From Panulirus ornatus (lineage: Eukaryota > Arthropoda > Malacostraca > Decapoda > Palinuridae), in the NCBI RefSeq assembly GCF_036320965.1, contig NC_092228.1, positions 20,766,503 to 20,830,502 of the forward strand: a stretch of 64,000 bases of DNA. The letters run 5' to 3'. The notes beneath the pieces are model-generated. The model was not told the DNA's origin. It made no database searches and worked only from the letters and a program-made list of their open reading frames with translations. Below are positions 37,408-49,043 of this stretch, in pieces. How positions within the stretch are numbered: the stretch's first letter is position 1; each line of letters opens with the position of its first letter. Both the position numbers and the translations under genes were made by a program.

Positions 37408-38350
37408 TGGAGTGATAAGAAAGACGAAAGCAAAACAGGATGCAGATATTGAGTGTGATGGTGAGATATGGTGGCTAGTAGCAAGCTTGTTTACGGTTAA
37501 TACTGTGTTGTTTGCTGAGATTGAAGAGGAGTTACAGAAGGTTGTAATTGTGTGTTATTATGTATGTAAGTTTTAGAGATTAGAGGTAATGCAAATAAAA
37601 GTAAAGTAATGATGTTTTTAAGGAAACAGTGAAAGAAGAAAGTGTACTAAATTGTGCTTTGGATATGAGAAAGTGTACTAAATTGTGCTTTGGATAGGGG
37701 GGGAGAAAGACTGGAAGAAGTGAGAGAATTTAAGTATCTAGGAGCTGTCTTGGGCAAGTGTGGTGATATGGAAGAAGAGATAAGGGAGAGAGCAGTACGG
37801 GGTAGAAGAGTTACTAGGTCTCTTAATAGAATAATGAAGGGTGGAGGTATAAGTATGGAGGTGAAGAGAGGATTATGGGACAGCATAGTCCTCCCAACCC
37901 TGACCTGTGCAGCTGAAACATGAGTCACAGAGGTCAAGAATCCAGGCTATGGAAATGAGCTATTTGAGAAGAGCATGTGGTGTGACTCGATTGAATGAAG
38001 AAAGAAATGAAGTGGTGTATGAGAGATGTGGTATGGCAGGGAATGCAAAGGGAATGAATTATGGAGTGGTAGAATAGGTGAAGCATAATACTTTGATATG
38101 GTTTGGGCATGTGGAAAGAATACAAGACTGGGAGTTTACAAGGAAAGTGCATCGTAGTACAATTAAAATGGCTAGTGTGAATGGTAGACCACCTGTGACA
38201 TGGGCAAATAGGGTGGAGGAAAACTGGAGGGAGAGAAATAGTGGAAGAATGCATGAAATGGTGTATGTATGGACAGGGATAAGTGGAGACTTTTTCCTTG
38301 ATGGGAGTTTCAGGAGGGAACAGGTTGTCAGAGATATAGATGGATAAGAG
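37408..38350 (+). mobile_element. LINE family B, RT end and C-terminal domain
   Basis: Reads DGVIRKTKAK, VASLFTVNTVLFAE (position of FADD; the two Asp are lost), RLEEVREFKYLGAVL, MEVKRGLWDSIVLPTL, LIWFGHVERIQDWEFTRKV and FRREQVVRDIDG before a stop near 38346. It is the 3' half of the same family as 22440-26800. A perfect 31-bp tandem duplication lies at 37638-37699. Confidence 0.85.
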
Positions 38351-41264
38351 AGGGCCTGGAGATTTGTCACATTATGTGGACATAGAATTTAGGTTAGCCT
38401 CTTATATATATAGTTTATGAGTAGAAGTGTGAATGCTAAAGTTAGAAGGATAAAGTAGAGATGATAGAGGTTTTGTTACCAGACTCTGCCTGTATGAGGT
38501 TACACTGTGTAAAAAGTTACCTTTTTCTAAGCAATATCATTGAAAGCTTAGTTTCATCAAATTAACCTATCACTCCAAAGAAGTACACTTTTACCTGCTA
38601 CTGGAGGCTGTGCAGGAACCTCTGGAAAGAGATACTGGGTAACAGCAGGACTATCTTAGAAAGAGCTCCTTGGGTAAATTTGAATAAATGCATTGATTGT
38701 TAGAGGTTGCCGTGGAGTCATACTGTAGGCGTAGGTTTTATAAAGAGAGGTACAACATGATGGAATGAAGATTTGAGAAAGCAGGTTGAGTATGAAAATG
38801 AACGTTTGTAAGGAAAAGCTGAATCTGCAATAAAATAATTGATAATCAGGAGCACAGTTTGTATATTATTATTATTTTGTAACATTTCAGCACCTGTTAT
38901 GAGGCTCTGAGGCTGCACTGTACTGTATTCCATCTGTTGATAATAATATAGCCTCATTAAAGGTGATTTCTCACTTGCAGTGGACAGTAGAGTATAGAGT
39001 CCTAGATGAAGAATAAGATGATATATCAGTAGTTAAAGAAAAGGAGAGGAAATTAAGATCTGGAGAGAAATAGGGATTAGAATTTAAGAAGGATATTTTC
39101 CAAGGGAATAAAAAAGGTGTAGAACAGAGTTATGCAGATGAAGTGTATTTGACAATAGTGGGGAAATAGTTGTGACAAAAGATTAAGCTAGTAAGAGATG
39201 TAGAGAACTTCAAACAATTGACTGGAAATGGTGCTGAAGAGATGTGGCTGTTGATACAGTTGCATTAGAAGCCAGGGAAGAGAGGAACAGATGCAGGGAG
39301 AGGATGACATGGCAGCAGAAGGAATGAGGAGAGCAGTGCCCAAAAAATCATAAAAGTTTTAGTCCCAGATGGAGTGGTGAGATGATGAAGAGTGGAGATG
39401 AAACTACGGTTGAGTGGATATGGAAAATGTCTGTGGAAGCATTGGAAAGTAGGTATGTTCCTGATAAGTGGATGAAGATAAAGAGAGCAAAAGTGATTGT
39501 AAGAATTATGAATGAACAAGTTTTCACATCATAGTTAGGAAGGTGTATTCTGTAGTAGGAAAATGTCTATTGAGAAAATTATTGATCATTTCAATAGGCT
39601 TACTTAACTCTTTCTGGGTGAAGCTCTGTACCCAATACCAATTTATTTTTGAGGGCTTAAGCTTTGATCTGTAAGTCATGCACTTGGGGTACCTGTCAAT
39701 CAAAATTCTGGACTGCAAAAATGAAATGACCAGAAATTACCATCCTTCTGATTGACTTCTGGTTGCTGGCTGGTCAGGAACTATAGTCACATTCATTGGA
39801 GGTATACACTCTTGTGAGAAGAGTATCAGGCTGGGTGGTAGGGGAAGAGAGAGTTCAGGTTACCATGTTGACCTATAGGTGGCCTGAGAGTGCCACTGAC
39901 AGACGTCTTACCCGATTGAGGGTTGAATGAGGTTTGTGGATTGTATGTGTCAGTATATGTGTGTTGCAGGATAACAAGAGTGTTACTTAATATATTTTTG
40001 ATAAAAAGAGATTAATATGATTAGCAATATATGCATGAGTTGTTCTATTAGAGAAGGCCTGTAGGAGCTTTATCAGGTCATTTGAATATAGTATACATTA
40101 GCTATAGTAAATTGTTATTATAGGTTAGTCTGTTATTGTAAATAGTAGGTGTAGAAATGTGAATGAGAAAGTAAGAAGGATAGAGATGATATGTAGGCAG
40201 TTTATTATCTGAAATGTTTGTTAACTGTATAATGTTATACTGTATGTGAAGAGCCACCTTTGGCTTGGCCATATCATTGGGAGCACAGTCTCGTCGCCTA
40301 TCACTATCACTCCAAAGAAGGTCACACAGGTTTAGTTGTACTTTCGTAACCCTTAAAGAACTGTTATATTCTGGCATTAGTTGCATTTGCCTTGTATGGA
40401 CAAAGCTTACAGTGTGATGACACCTTTTAGGCTGTCTCAGTCTCTCTTCATCCATATACATATGAATTTAACCTTTTTTTCAGACAGTGGAGTGTGAATG
40501 CTTCAAAATTTGATGGTAGACATTCAAAACAGTTTGGCATAAGGGAATAGTGTTTAAATTGCTCATTCTAAACCATACCATATCATTTGATGAGCAGGAT
40601 AAATTTTATACACGACTCATATTTCTTATCCGAGTTTATATAATGTATACTTTAGGTTAGTTGTCTTGGTAGGAAGATTATATTTTTTGTTGCCTTAGAC
40701 ATATCTTGTGGTTGATCATCTTGCTGAACGTGTCCACCCTCTCCAACCAACACCAGCAGCTCACTTGGTAGTTTGGCAGTAAACTGCTGACACAGACCTA
40801 TCACAGACTATCATAGATAACTTCCTTCCCCCAACGCCCCTCTACCAAGGACTGCCATTCATCATCACAATTGACTTGTTCCAATCAGATCTCACACAGA
40901 CAGATGAGAACGGTGAACTTCATAAATAGTATATGAACATGTATATAGCTATGCAAGTGAACTGCTCAGTTTTCTGCTAGTTAGGCATTATGGTTTATCA
41001 ACTATTCATCACTTAATGTTCAGCCAGCTCTGTAATGTAAAATCTATACTTATATACTATGTAAACATCTCTGTATATCTGCCTTCCTGTTTAGATGTAC
41101 CTCACCCATATGTGTATCTGAAGTGTGGAAATATTTAGCTCACCCCAGTCTTGAGCTCTTGCATGATTAGTTAACCAGTAACTCTCATGACTTACCAGTT
41201 CTATAATAACTGTAATACATCAGCTGTATTTTTTTTAACTGATTAGCTGCATAAATCCATTGAA
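38351..41264. other. Intronic stretch with weak RT remnant and shared repeats
   Basis: No host gene. A plus-strand remnant near 39340-39490 reads VPDGVV, then ETTVEWIWKM and VPDKWMK, which fits the RT start of an RTE-like element. The stretch 38450-38610 resembles 40180-40340, and 39920-40060 resembles 22110-22260, suggesting UTR parts of old family B relatives. Near 40688-40929 a protein-like reading (PPTPLYQGLPFIITIDLFQS) contains a stop and is unidentified. Confidence 0.5.
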
Positions 41265-41269
41265 CTGTT

Positions 41270-41931
41270 ATCTCTTTATTTGATCAAGTAAGTAATGAAA
41301 AGGTAAGAGAGATGTGTGGTAATAAAAAGAGTGTGGTTGAGAGAGCAGAAGAGGGCATGTTGAAATGGTTTGAACATATGGAGAGAATGAGTGAGGAAAG
41401 ATTGACAAACAGGATATATGTGTCAGAGGTGGTGGGAACAAGAAGTGGGACACCAAATTGGAGGTGGAAGGATGGAGAGAAAAAGATTTTGAGCAAAGTG
41501 GGTCCTGAACATACAGGAAGGCGAGAGGCATGCAAAGAATAGAGTGAATTGGAACGATGTGGTGTACTGGGGTCAATGTGCTGTCAATAGACTGAATCAG
41601 GGCATGTGAAACATCTGAGGTAAACCATGAAAACATCTATGGGGCCTGGATGTGGATAGGGAGGTGTTGTTTTGGTGCATAACAATCACAGCTGGAGACT
41701 AAGTGTGAATGAATGTGGCCTTTTTTTTTGTATGTAGCTGTTTCCTGTGGGGCCGGGTGGCACCGGGAATGGATGAAGGCAAGCAAGTATGAATATGCAC
41801 ATGTATATATGTATATGTCTGTGTATGTATATGTATATGTACTATTCGCGAATAGTATGAAAAAAAATGTGTATGTATATATGTTGGTATGTATATGCGC
41901 ATACTTGTATGGGTGTTTATGTATATATGTA
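41270..41931 (+). mobile_element. LINE family A, C-terminal scrap and 3' UTR
   Basis: Open from 41312 to 41542 ([19 protein letters not shown]), with damaged LSKVG in place of LSDRG. The long 3' UTR follows to the SINE-like element at 41932; tail pieces appear again at 42164-42250 (GGTGCTACCTCACGGACATG). Confidence 0.82.
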
Positions 41932-42163
41932 TATCCCTGGGGATAGGGGAGAAAGAATACTTCCCACGTATTTCCTGCGTGTCATAGAAGGCGACTAAAA
42001 GGGGAGGGAGTGGGGAGGCTGGAAATCCTCCCTCCAGTTTTTACTTTTCCAAAAGAGGGAACAGAGAAGGGGGCCAAGTAAGAATTATATCTCTAAGCTT
42101 CAGTCCTCTGTTCTTAACGCTACCTTGCTAACGTGGGAAATGGCGAGTATGTTTGAAAGAAAA
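41932..42163 (+). mobile_element. SINE-like element, complete length
   Basis: Head TATCCCTGGGGATAGGGG, tail GCTACCTTGCTAACGTGGG then GTTTGAAAGAAAA. It sits inside the 3' UTR of a family A LINE. Confidence 0.87.
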
Positions 42164-42284
42164 TGTGTATATGAATGGATGGGCCGTTTTTCATTTGTTT
42201 CCTGGTGCTACCTCACGGACATGGGAAAAGGCGATCAAGCATAATAAAAAATAATAATAGTGTATTTATTTATTATTGGAATAT

Positions 42285-43576
42285 TTATTTTATTTTACTT
42301 TGTTGCTGTCTCCCGTGTTAGGGAGGTAGTGCAAGGAAACAGACGAAAGAATGGCCCAACCCACCCACATACACATGTATATACCTACACGTCCACACAC
42401 GCAAATATACATACCTATACATCTCAACGTTATCCCTGGGGATAGGGGATTAAGAATACTTCCCACGTATTCCCTGTGTGTCGTAGAAGGTGACTAAAAG
42501 GGGAGGGAGCGGGGGGCTGGAAATCCTCCCCTCATTTTTTGTTTTTTTTCTTTTTTTTTTCCAAAAGAAGGAACAGAGGGGGCCAGGTGAGGATATTCCA
42601 AAAAAGGCCCAGTCCTCTGTTCTTAGCGCTACCTCGCTAACGCGGGAAATGGCGAATAGTTTGAAAGAAAGACATCTCAACGTATACATATATATATACA
42701 CACAGACATGTACATATATACACATGTACATAATACATACTGTCTGCCTTTATTCATTTCCATCGCCACCCTGCCACACATGAAATAACAACCCCCTCCT
42801 CCCTCATGTGCGCAAGGTAGTGCTAGGAAAAGACAACAAAGGGCCACCTTAGTTCACACTCAGTCTCTAGCTGTCATGTAATAATGCACCGAAACCACAG
42901 CTCCCTTTCCACATCCAGGCCCCACAGAACTTTCCATGGTTTACCCCAGACGCTTCACATGCCTTGGTTCAATCCATTGACAATGCGTCAACCCCGGTAT
43001 ACCAAATTGATCCAATTCACTCTATTCCTTGCACGCCTCTCATCCTCCTGCATGTTCAGGCCCCGATCACAAAATTTTTTTCACTCCATCTTTCCACCTC
43101 CACTTTGGTCTCCCACTTCTCCTCGTTCCCTCCACCTCTGACACATATATCCTCTTGGTCAGTCTTTCCTCACTCATTCTCTCCATGTGACCAAACCATT
43201 TCAGAACACCCTCTTCTGCTCTCTCAACCACACTCTTTTTATTACCACGCATCTCTCTTACCCTATTATTACTTACTCGATCAAAACCACCTCACACCAC
43301 ATATTGTCCTCAAACATCTCATTTCCAGCACATCCACCCTCCTGCGCACAACTCTGTCCATCGCCCATGCCTCGCAACCATATAAGATTGTTGGAACCAC
43401 TATTCCTTCAAACATACCCATTTTTGCTTTTCAAGATAAAGTTCTCGAATTCCACACATTCTTCAGTGCTCCAAGAACTTTCGCCCCCTCCCCACCCTAT
43501 GATTCACTTCTGCATCCATGGTTCCATCCGCTGCCAAATCCATTCCCAGATCTCTAAAACACTAGATATCTAAAAC
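42285..43576 (-). mobile_element. LINE family A, long 3' UTR and C-terminal part, split by a SINE-like insertion
   Basis: 3' tail from 42290 to 42430, SINE-like element 42431-42671, then the rest of the 3' UTR and C-terminal coding sequence (43067-43252: [18 protein letters not shown]) to 43560, with frameshifts. Ends in a short duplication of ATATCTAAAACACTA. Confidence 0.87.
42431..42671 (+). mobile_element. SINE-like element with 12-bp target-site duplication (type copy)
   Basis: 241 bp from TATCCCTGGGGATAGGGG to AATAGTTTGAAAGAAAG. ACATCTCAACGT stands at 42419-42430 and again at 42672-42683, and the interrupted LINE 3' UTR is continuous across it. This defines both ends of the element. 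There is no open frame. Its first roughly 110 bp match the family A LINE 5' UTR (compare 58790-58893); its last 50 bp contain GCTACCTCGCTAACGCGGG, much like the LINE 3' tail. No clear tRNA A or B box was found. Confidence 0.92.
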
Positions 43577-44249
43577 ACTAATTATTAGTACTTAGTGTAA
43601 AAATAGGACAGTTGATGTAGTCTAATTAAGATATAATAATTAGGCTCTCAGTTAAAAGAGTTTCAGACTGAATATTAGGTTATTTAAGCTTTTCATAAAT
43701 GAAACATTGTTCAGTAATATTATCCAGTAGGGCAGATACCTGGAAATTATATAATGAGGATAACTTGTATTCCTGTCTACATTTTCTGCATACATGTACA
43801 CAATATGGGGATATGGGAGAATGAATACCTCCCTGAATATTCTGTTTTTCAAAGTGACTGGTGGAAATGGGAGGGGGGGGGTTGGATTTCTTTGTATGGT
43901 TAGGAGGAATGCTACTGTTGTAAATGTAACATGATGTGAAACTTTGACACAGGGTGACTGCTTGACAGAGATGAGGCCGAGTTTGCTTAATATTCCAATA
44001 ATTGCATTCTGCACAGACATCATTATTTGTTGGAGTTATGCTACTTAATGAAACAGAGCAGTTCTGACTGAATGTTCAGTCCTGTGGATAAAGGACTTTA
44101 GCATAGATGGCTTAGATTTGCCTTACATAGGTTCTGAAAAGTACATTATGATGCAGTTTAATATTAGAATGGCTTTATGTGATGGTTACTTTTATTACCA
44201 GTAGCCAAGTTGATGTACTCGTTTAACTTTTTTTTCCCATTTCTTTCAG
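43577..44249 (+). other. End of intron 2 before exon 3
   Basis: About 670 bp of AT-rich sequence with no recognised element. It ends in the polypyrimidine tract and AG of the exon 3 acceptor. Confidence 0.6.
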
Positions 44250-44426
44250 CCCATGTGTGATGGAACCCACCTAAATGATCAACTGAAGATCAAACAAAAA
44301 CCTCTAGTGTTCAAAGCCCCTGAAACAATGGAGGTGTGGCTATGTAACTGTAAACAATCCAGAAATCCTCCATTTTGTGATGGTACTCACCGTGACCAAA
44401 ATATTCAACTTGCTATCAGGGATTAA
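44250..44426 (+). CDS. CISD3: CISD3-like mitochondrial CDGSH iron-sulfur protein, exon 3 (end of motif 1, motif 2, stop)
   Basis: Fifty-eight codons plus TAA after a pyrimidine-rich acceptor (TTTCTTTCAG). The product opens PMCDGTH, completing motif 1, and then has a full second motif: C-N-C-K-Q-S-R-N-P-P-F-C-D-G-T-H, which fits C-x-C-x2-S-x3-P-x-C-D-G-(S/T)-H exactly. Two motifs in a short chain without a membrane anchor distinguish CISD3 from single-motif mitoNEET/CISD1 and CISD2. With exons 1 and 2 the chain is about 139 residues, close to the size of known CISD3 proteins. All eight presumed cluster ligands are intact and there is no frameshift, so this is a working gene rather than a pseudogene. 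Role from family knowledge: a mitochondrial Fe-S protein linked to iron and redox homeostasis. Confidence 0.95.
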   Translation, partial: PMCDGTHLNDQLKIKQKPLVFKAPETMEVWLCNCKQSRNPPFCDGTHRDQNIQLAIRD

Positions 44427-44640
44427 AGAGATGGAAGCTATATTTATTTTTGTGACTCAGGTGTTGCTAGCTTATTGTTATATGTGATGTATTATAAAAA
44501 TTGCTTCAAAAATATGTTGCAAATTTATTGTTAACCAGGATCCATGTAAATTTGCTTTCATTTACAGAATTACTACATTTCGTTTATATAATTGTAAATA
44601 ATTATATCCTGTAAATAAAATTATTTGTACTTTTTTTTTT
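44427..44640 (+). promoter_or_regulatory. CISD3: 3' UTR and polyadenylation signal of the CISD3-like gene
   Basis: AT-rich sequence follows the stop codon. AATAAA at 44614-44619 is followed within about 15 bp by a T-run, giving a normal poly(A) signal and downstream element. A second AATAAA lies at 44662. The 3' UTR would be about 200 nt. The exact cleavage site cannot be read from DNA alone. Confidence 0.6.
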
Positions 44641-44734
44641 TTTTTACATTACCCACTATTCAATAAATAAAATATATTCCATGAGTAACACTTCATTTAT
44701 ATATACAAGTATATATATTTTTTCATGATAGAAG

Positions 44735-45327
44735 GCCATTTCCCCCAAAAGCAACATAGCACCAGGAATGAACAAAGGCCACATATGCTCACATTAATTC
44801 ACTGTCATGTGTAATGCATTGAAATAACAGCTCTCTAACCACAAACCTTACCATGGTTTATCCCTGACACTTTACATACCCTGATTCACTTCACTGACTG
44901 GGTGTTAACCCCAGTACTCCACATCATTCAAATTCACTCTATACCATGTACACCTTTCCCCATCCTAAACTATTTACAAAAAAAGGCTGACCTAATTACT
45001 ACATTCACATGACTGACGAATCTTCAGGCCCTCTCTCCTAGACTCACACATTTACCTTCCTCACCACCCCAACTATAAAAAATCAAACTGGCATGGTGAC
45101 ACAACACACCCCTGCTGCAGACCAACCTTTACTTGGAACTGTCATTCACTCTCCTCTCTTCCTTCTTGTGTATATGACGTGCACCCATGATGCTTCTAGT
45201 ACCTTACCTTCTACAAGTCATCTACATGATCCCTATCATATGCTCTCTCCATATCTATAAATGCTACAAATAAGTACAAGTTTCTATAAGGATTTCTCAT
45301 TCTTGAAAGCACACACCTAATCCACAT
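44735..45327 (-). mobile_element. Old LINE family A copy, 3' part (split by a later insertion)
   Basis: Diverged 3' UTR, a small C-terminal piece and RT pieces (antisense of the RQGC and AYDR regions) up to CCTAATCCACAT. The copy resumes at 49041 with CCTAATCCAAACATCC, the next bases of the same element. Confidence 0.8.
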
Positions 45328-48300
45328 TCTAAATTAATATGGGTAAAACTGAAAGTTGATGGAGAGAGATGGGTGATTATTGGTGCATATGCACCTGGGC
45401 ATGAGAAGAAAGATCATGAGAGGCAAGTGTTTTGGAAGCGGCTGAATGAGTGTGTTAGTGGTTTTGATGCACAAGACCGGGTTATAGTGATGGGTGATTT
45501 GAATGCAAAGGTGAGTAATGTGGTAGTTCAGGGAGTAATTGGTATACATGGGGTGTTCATTGTAAATCGAAATGGTGAAGAGCTTGTAGATTTATGTGCT
45601 GAAAAAGGACTGGTGATTGGGAATACCTGGTTTAAAAAGCGAGATATACATAAGTATACGTATGTAAGTAGGAGAGATGGCTAGAGAGCGTTATTGGATT
45701 ACGTGTTAATTGACACGAAAGAGAGACTTTTGGATGTTAATGTGCTGAGAGGTGCAACTGGAGGGAAGTCTGATCATTATCTTGTGGAGGCGAAGGTGAA
45801 GATTTGTATGGGTTTTCAGAAAAGAAAAGAGAATGTTGGGGTGAAGAGGGTAGTGAGAGTAAGTGAGCTTGGGAAGGAGACTTGTGTGAGGAAGTACCAG
45901 GAGAGACTGAGTACAGAATATAAAAAGGTGAGAACAAAGGAGGTAAGGGGAGTGGGGGAGGAATGGGATGTATTTAGGGAAGTAGTGATGTCTTGCGCAA
46001 AAGATGCTTGTGGCATGAGAAGCGTGGGAGGTGGGTTGATTAGAAAGGGTAGAGTGGTGGGATGAAGAAGTAAGATTATTAATGAAAGAGAAGAGAGAGG
46101 CATTTGGACGATTTTTGCAGGGAAAAAATAAAAATGAGTGGGAGATGTATAAAAGGAAGAGGCATGAGGTAAAGAGAAAGGTGCAAGAGGTGAAAAAGAG
46201 GGCAAATGAGAGTTGGGGTGAGAGAGTATCATTAAATTTTAGGGAGAATAAAAAGATGTTCTGGAAGGAGGTAAATAAAGTGTGTAAGACAAGGGAGCAA
46301 ATGGGAACTTCAGTGAAGGGGGATAATGGGGAGGTGATAACAAGTAGTGGTGATGTGAGAAGGAGATGGAGTGAGCATTTTGAAGGTTTGTTGAATGTGT
46401 TTGATGATAGAGTGGCAGATATAGGGTGTTTTGGTCGAGGTGGTGTGCAAAGTGAGAGGGTTAGGGAAAATGATTTGGTAAACAGAGAAGAGGTAGTAAA
46501 AGCTTTGCGGAAGATGAAAGCCAGCAAGGCAGCAGGTTTGGATGGTATTGCAGTGGAATTTATTAAAAAAGGGGGTGACTGTATTGTTGACTGGTTGGTA
46601 AGGTTATTTAATGTATGTATGATTCATGGTGAGGTGCATGAGGGTTGGCAGAATGCTTGCATAGTGCCATTGTACAAAGGCAAAGGGGATAAGAGTGAGT
46701 GCTCAAATTACAGAGGTATGTTGTATGGTTGCGAGGCGTGGGCTATGGATAGAGTTGTGCGCAGGAGGATGGATGTGCTGGAAATGAGATGTTTGAGGAC
46801 AATGTGTGGTGTGAGGTGGTTTGATCGAGTGAGTAACGTAAGGGTAAGAGAGATGTGTGGAAATAAAAAGAGCGTGGTTGAGAGAGCAGAAGAGGGTGTT
46901 TTGAAGTGGTTTGGGCACATGGAGAGAATGAGTGAGGAAAGATTGACCAAGAGGATATATGTGTCGGAGGTGGAGGGAACGAGGAGAAGAGGGAGACCAA
47001 ATTGGAGGTGGAAAGATGGAGTGAAAAAGATTTTGTGTGATCGGGGCCTGAACATGCAGGAGGGTGAAAGGAGGGCAAGGAATAGAGTGAATTGGAGCGA
47101 TGTGGTATACCGGGGTTGACGTGCTGTCAGTGGATTGAATCAAGGCATGTGAAGCATCTGGGGTAAACCATGGAAAGCTGTGTAGGTATGTATATTTGCG
47201 TGTGTGGACGTATGTATATACATGTGTATGGGGGGGGGGCCATTTCTTTCGTCTGTTTCCTTGCGCTACCTCGCAAACGCGGGAGACAGTGACAAAGTAT
47301 AATAAATATAAATAAATAAGTTTGTTGAGTAATCCTGGTAAATTATATGGGAGGGTATTGATTGAGAGGGTGAAGGCATGTACAGAGCATCAGATTGGGG
47401 AAGAGCAGTGTGGTTTCAGAAGTGGTAGAGGATGTGTGGATCAGGTGTTTGCTTTGAAGAATGTATGTGAGAAATACTTAGAAAAGCAAATAGATTTGTA
47501 TGTAGCATTTATGGATCTGGAGAAGGCATATGATAGAGTTGATTGAGATGCTCTGTGGGAGGTACTAAGAATATATGGTGTGGGAGGCAAGATGTTAGAA
47601 GCAGTGAAAAGTTTTTATCGAGGATGTAAGGCATGTGTACGTGTAGGAAGAGAGGAAAGTGATTGGTTCTCAGTGAATGTAGGTTTGCGGCAGGGGTGTG
47701 TGATGTCTCCATGGTTGTTTAATTTGTTTATGGATGGGGTTGTTAGGGAGGTGAATGCAAGAGTTTTGGAAAGAGGGGCAAGTATGCAGTCTGTTGTGGA
47801 TGATAGAGCTTGGGAAGTGAGTCAGTTGTTGTTTGCTGATGATACAGCGCTGGTGACTGATTCATGTGAGAAACTGCAGAAGCTGGTGACTGAGTTTGGT
47901 AAAGTGTGTGAAAGAAGAGAGTTAAGAGTAAATGTGAATAAGAGCAAGGTTATTTGGTACAGTAGGGTTGAGGGTCAAGTTAATTGGAAGGTAAGTTTGA
48001 ATGGAGAAAAACTGGAGGAAGTAAAGTGTTTTAGATATCTGGGAGTAGATTTGGCAGCGGATGGAACCGTGGAAGCAGAAGTGAATCATAGGGTGGGGGA
48101 GGGGGTGAAAATCCTGGGAGCCTTGAAGAATGTTTGGAAGTCGAGAACATTATCTCGGAAAGCAAAAATGGGTATGTTTGAAGGAATAGTGGTTCCAACA
48201 ATGTTGTAAGGTTGCGAGGCGTGGGCTATGGATAGAGTTGTGCGCAGGAGGGTGGATGTGCTGGAAATGAGATGTTTGAGGACAATATGTGGTGTGAGGT

Positions 48301-49007
48301 GGTTTGAATGAGTAAGTAATGTAAGGGTAAGAGAGATGTGTGGAAAGAAAAAGAGCGTGGTTGAGAGAGCAGAAGAGGGTGTTTTGAAATGGTTTGGGCA
48401 CATGGAGAGAATGAGTGAGGAAAGATTGACCAAGAGGATATATGTGTCGGAGGTGGAGGGAACGAGGAGAAGTGGGAGACCAAATTGGAGGTGGAAAGAT
48501 GAAGTGAAAAAGATTTTGAGTGATCGGGGCCTGAACATGCAGGAGGGTGAAAGGTGGGCTAGGAATAGAGTGAATTGGATCGATGTGGTATACCGGGGTC
48601 GACGTGCTGTCAATGGATTGAATCAGGGCATGTGAAGCGTTTGGGGTAAACCATGGAAAGTTGTGTGGGGCCTGGATGTGGAAAGGGAGCTGTGGTTTCA
48701 GGCATTATTACATGACAGCTAGAGACTGAGTGTGATCGAATGGGGCCTTTGTTGTCTTTTCCTAGCGCTACCTCGCACATATGAGGGGGGAGGGGGATGT
48801 TATTCCATGTGTGGCGAGGTGGCGATGGGAATAAATAAAGGCAGACAGTATGAATTATGTACATTTGTATATATGTGTACAGTGAGATGTATAGGTATGT
48901 ATATTTGCGTGTGTGGATGTGTATGTATATACATGTGTATGGGGGTGGGTTGGGCCATTTCTTTCATCTGTTTCCTTGCGCTACCTCGCAAATGCGGGAG
49001 ACAGCGA

Positions 49008-49040
<33 letters not shown>
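45328..49040 (+). mobile_element. LINE family A, long-3'-UTR subfamily, poly(A)-tailed, inserted in an older LINE
   Basis: 5'-truncated in the endonuclease. Frames: 45373-45684 (GDLNAKV), 45694-46065 (SDHYLVEAKV, linker), 46082-46717 (linker, RT start to CSNYRG), then, after the nested copy 46718-47318, 47322-47546 (LYGRVLIERV, DLEKAYDRVD), 47580-48209 (GLRQGCVMSPWLF, FADD) and 48336-48635 (LSDRG). Long 3' UTR and about 31 A to 49040. Both sides carry the repeated CCTAATCCA (45316 and 49041), an imperfect target-site duplication. Stops near 45681, 47545 and 48208. Confidence 0.92.
46718..47318 (+). mobile_element. LINE family A, short-3'-UTR subfamily, nested inside another LINE
   Basis: Starts at [13 protein letters not shown], remains open to the stop at 47119 (LCDRG), then the short 3' UTR ending GACAAAGTATAATAAATATA. 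Removing it joins CSNYRG to the following LYGRVLIERV block of the host LINE. The composite open frame 46082-47119 is an accident of this insertion, not a gene. Confidence 0.93.

Positions 49041-49043
<3 letters not shown>

Larger units (their letters stand above)
21014..44249 (+). other. Intron 2 of the CISD3-like gene (23.2 kb)
   Basis: Bounded by donor GTATGG and acceptor TTTCTTTCAG, phase 0. It interrupts the first CDGSH motif between its Cys-x-Cys pair and its CDGTH. It contains the DNA transposon, both family B wrecks and several family A copies. Confidence 0.88.

Noticed and set aside
44250..44426. Exon 3 as a stand-alone single-motif CISD1/CISD2 gene
   Set aside because: The first CDGTH lacks its Cys-x-Cys in this exon, and exon 2 supplies it in phase; two motifs and no membrane segment indicate CISD3.
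46082..47119. A 345-codon frame that looks like a compact LINE protein
   Set aside because: It is a chance fusion of a host LINE with a nested copy at 46717/46718; the RT core is missing between the two parts.
46743..47143. Recurring Pro/Ser/His-rich antisense frames of 110-150 codons ([14 protein letters not shown] type)
   Set aside because: Shadows of the LINE C-terminal domain on the other strand.
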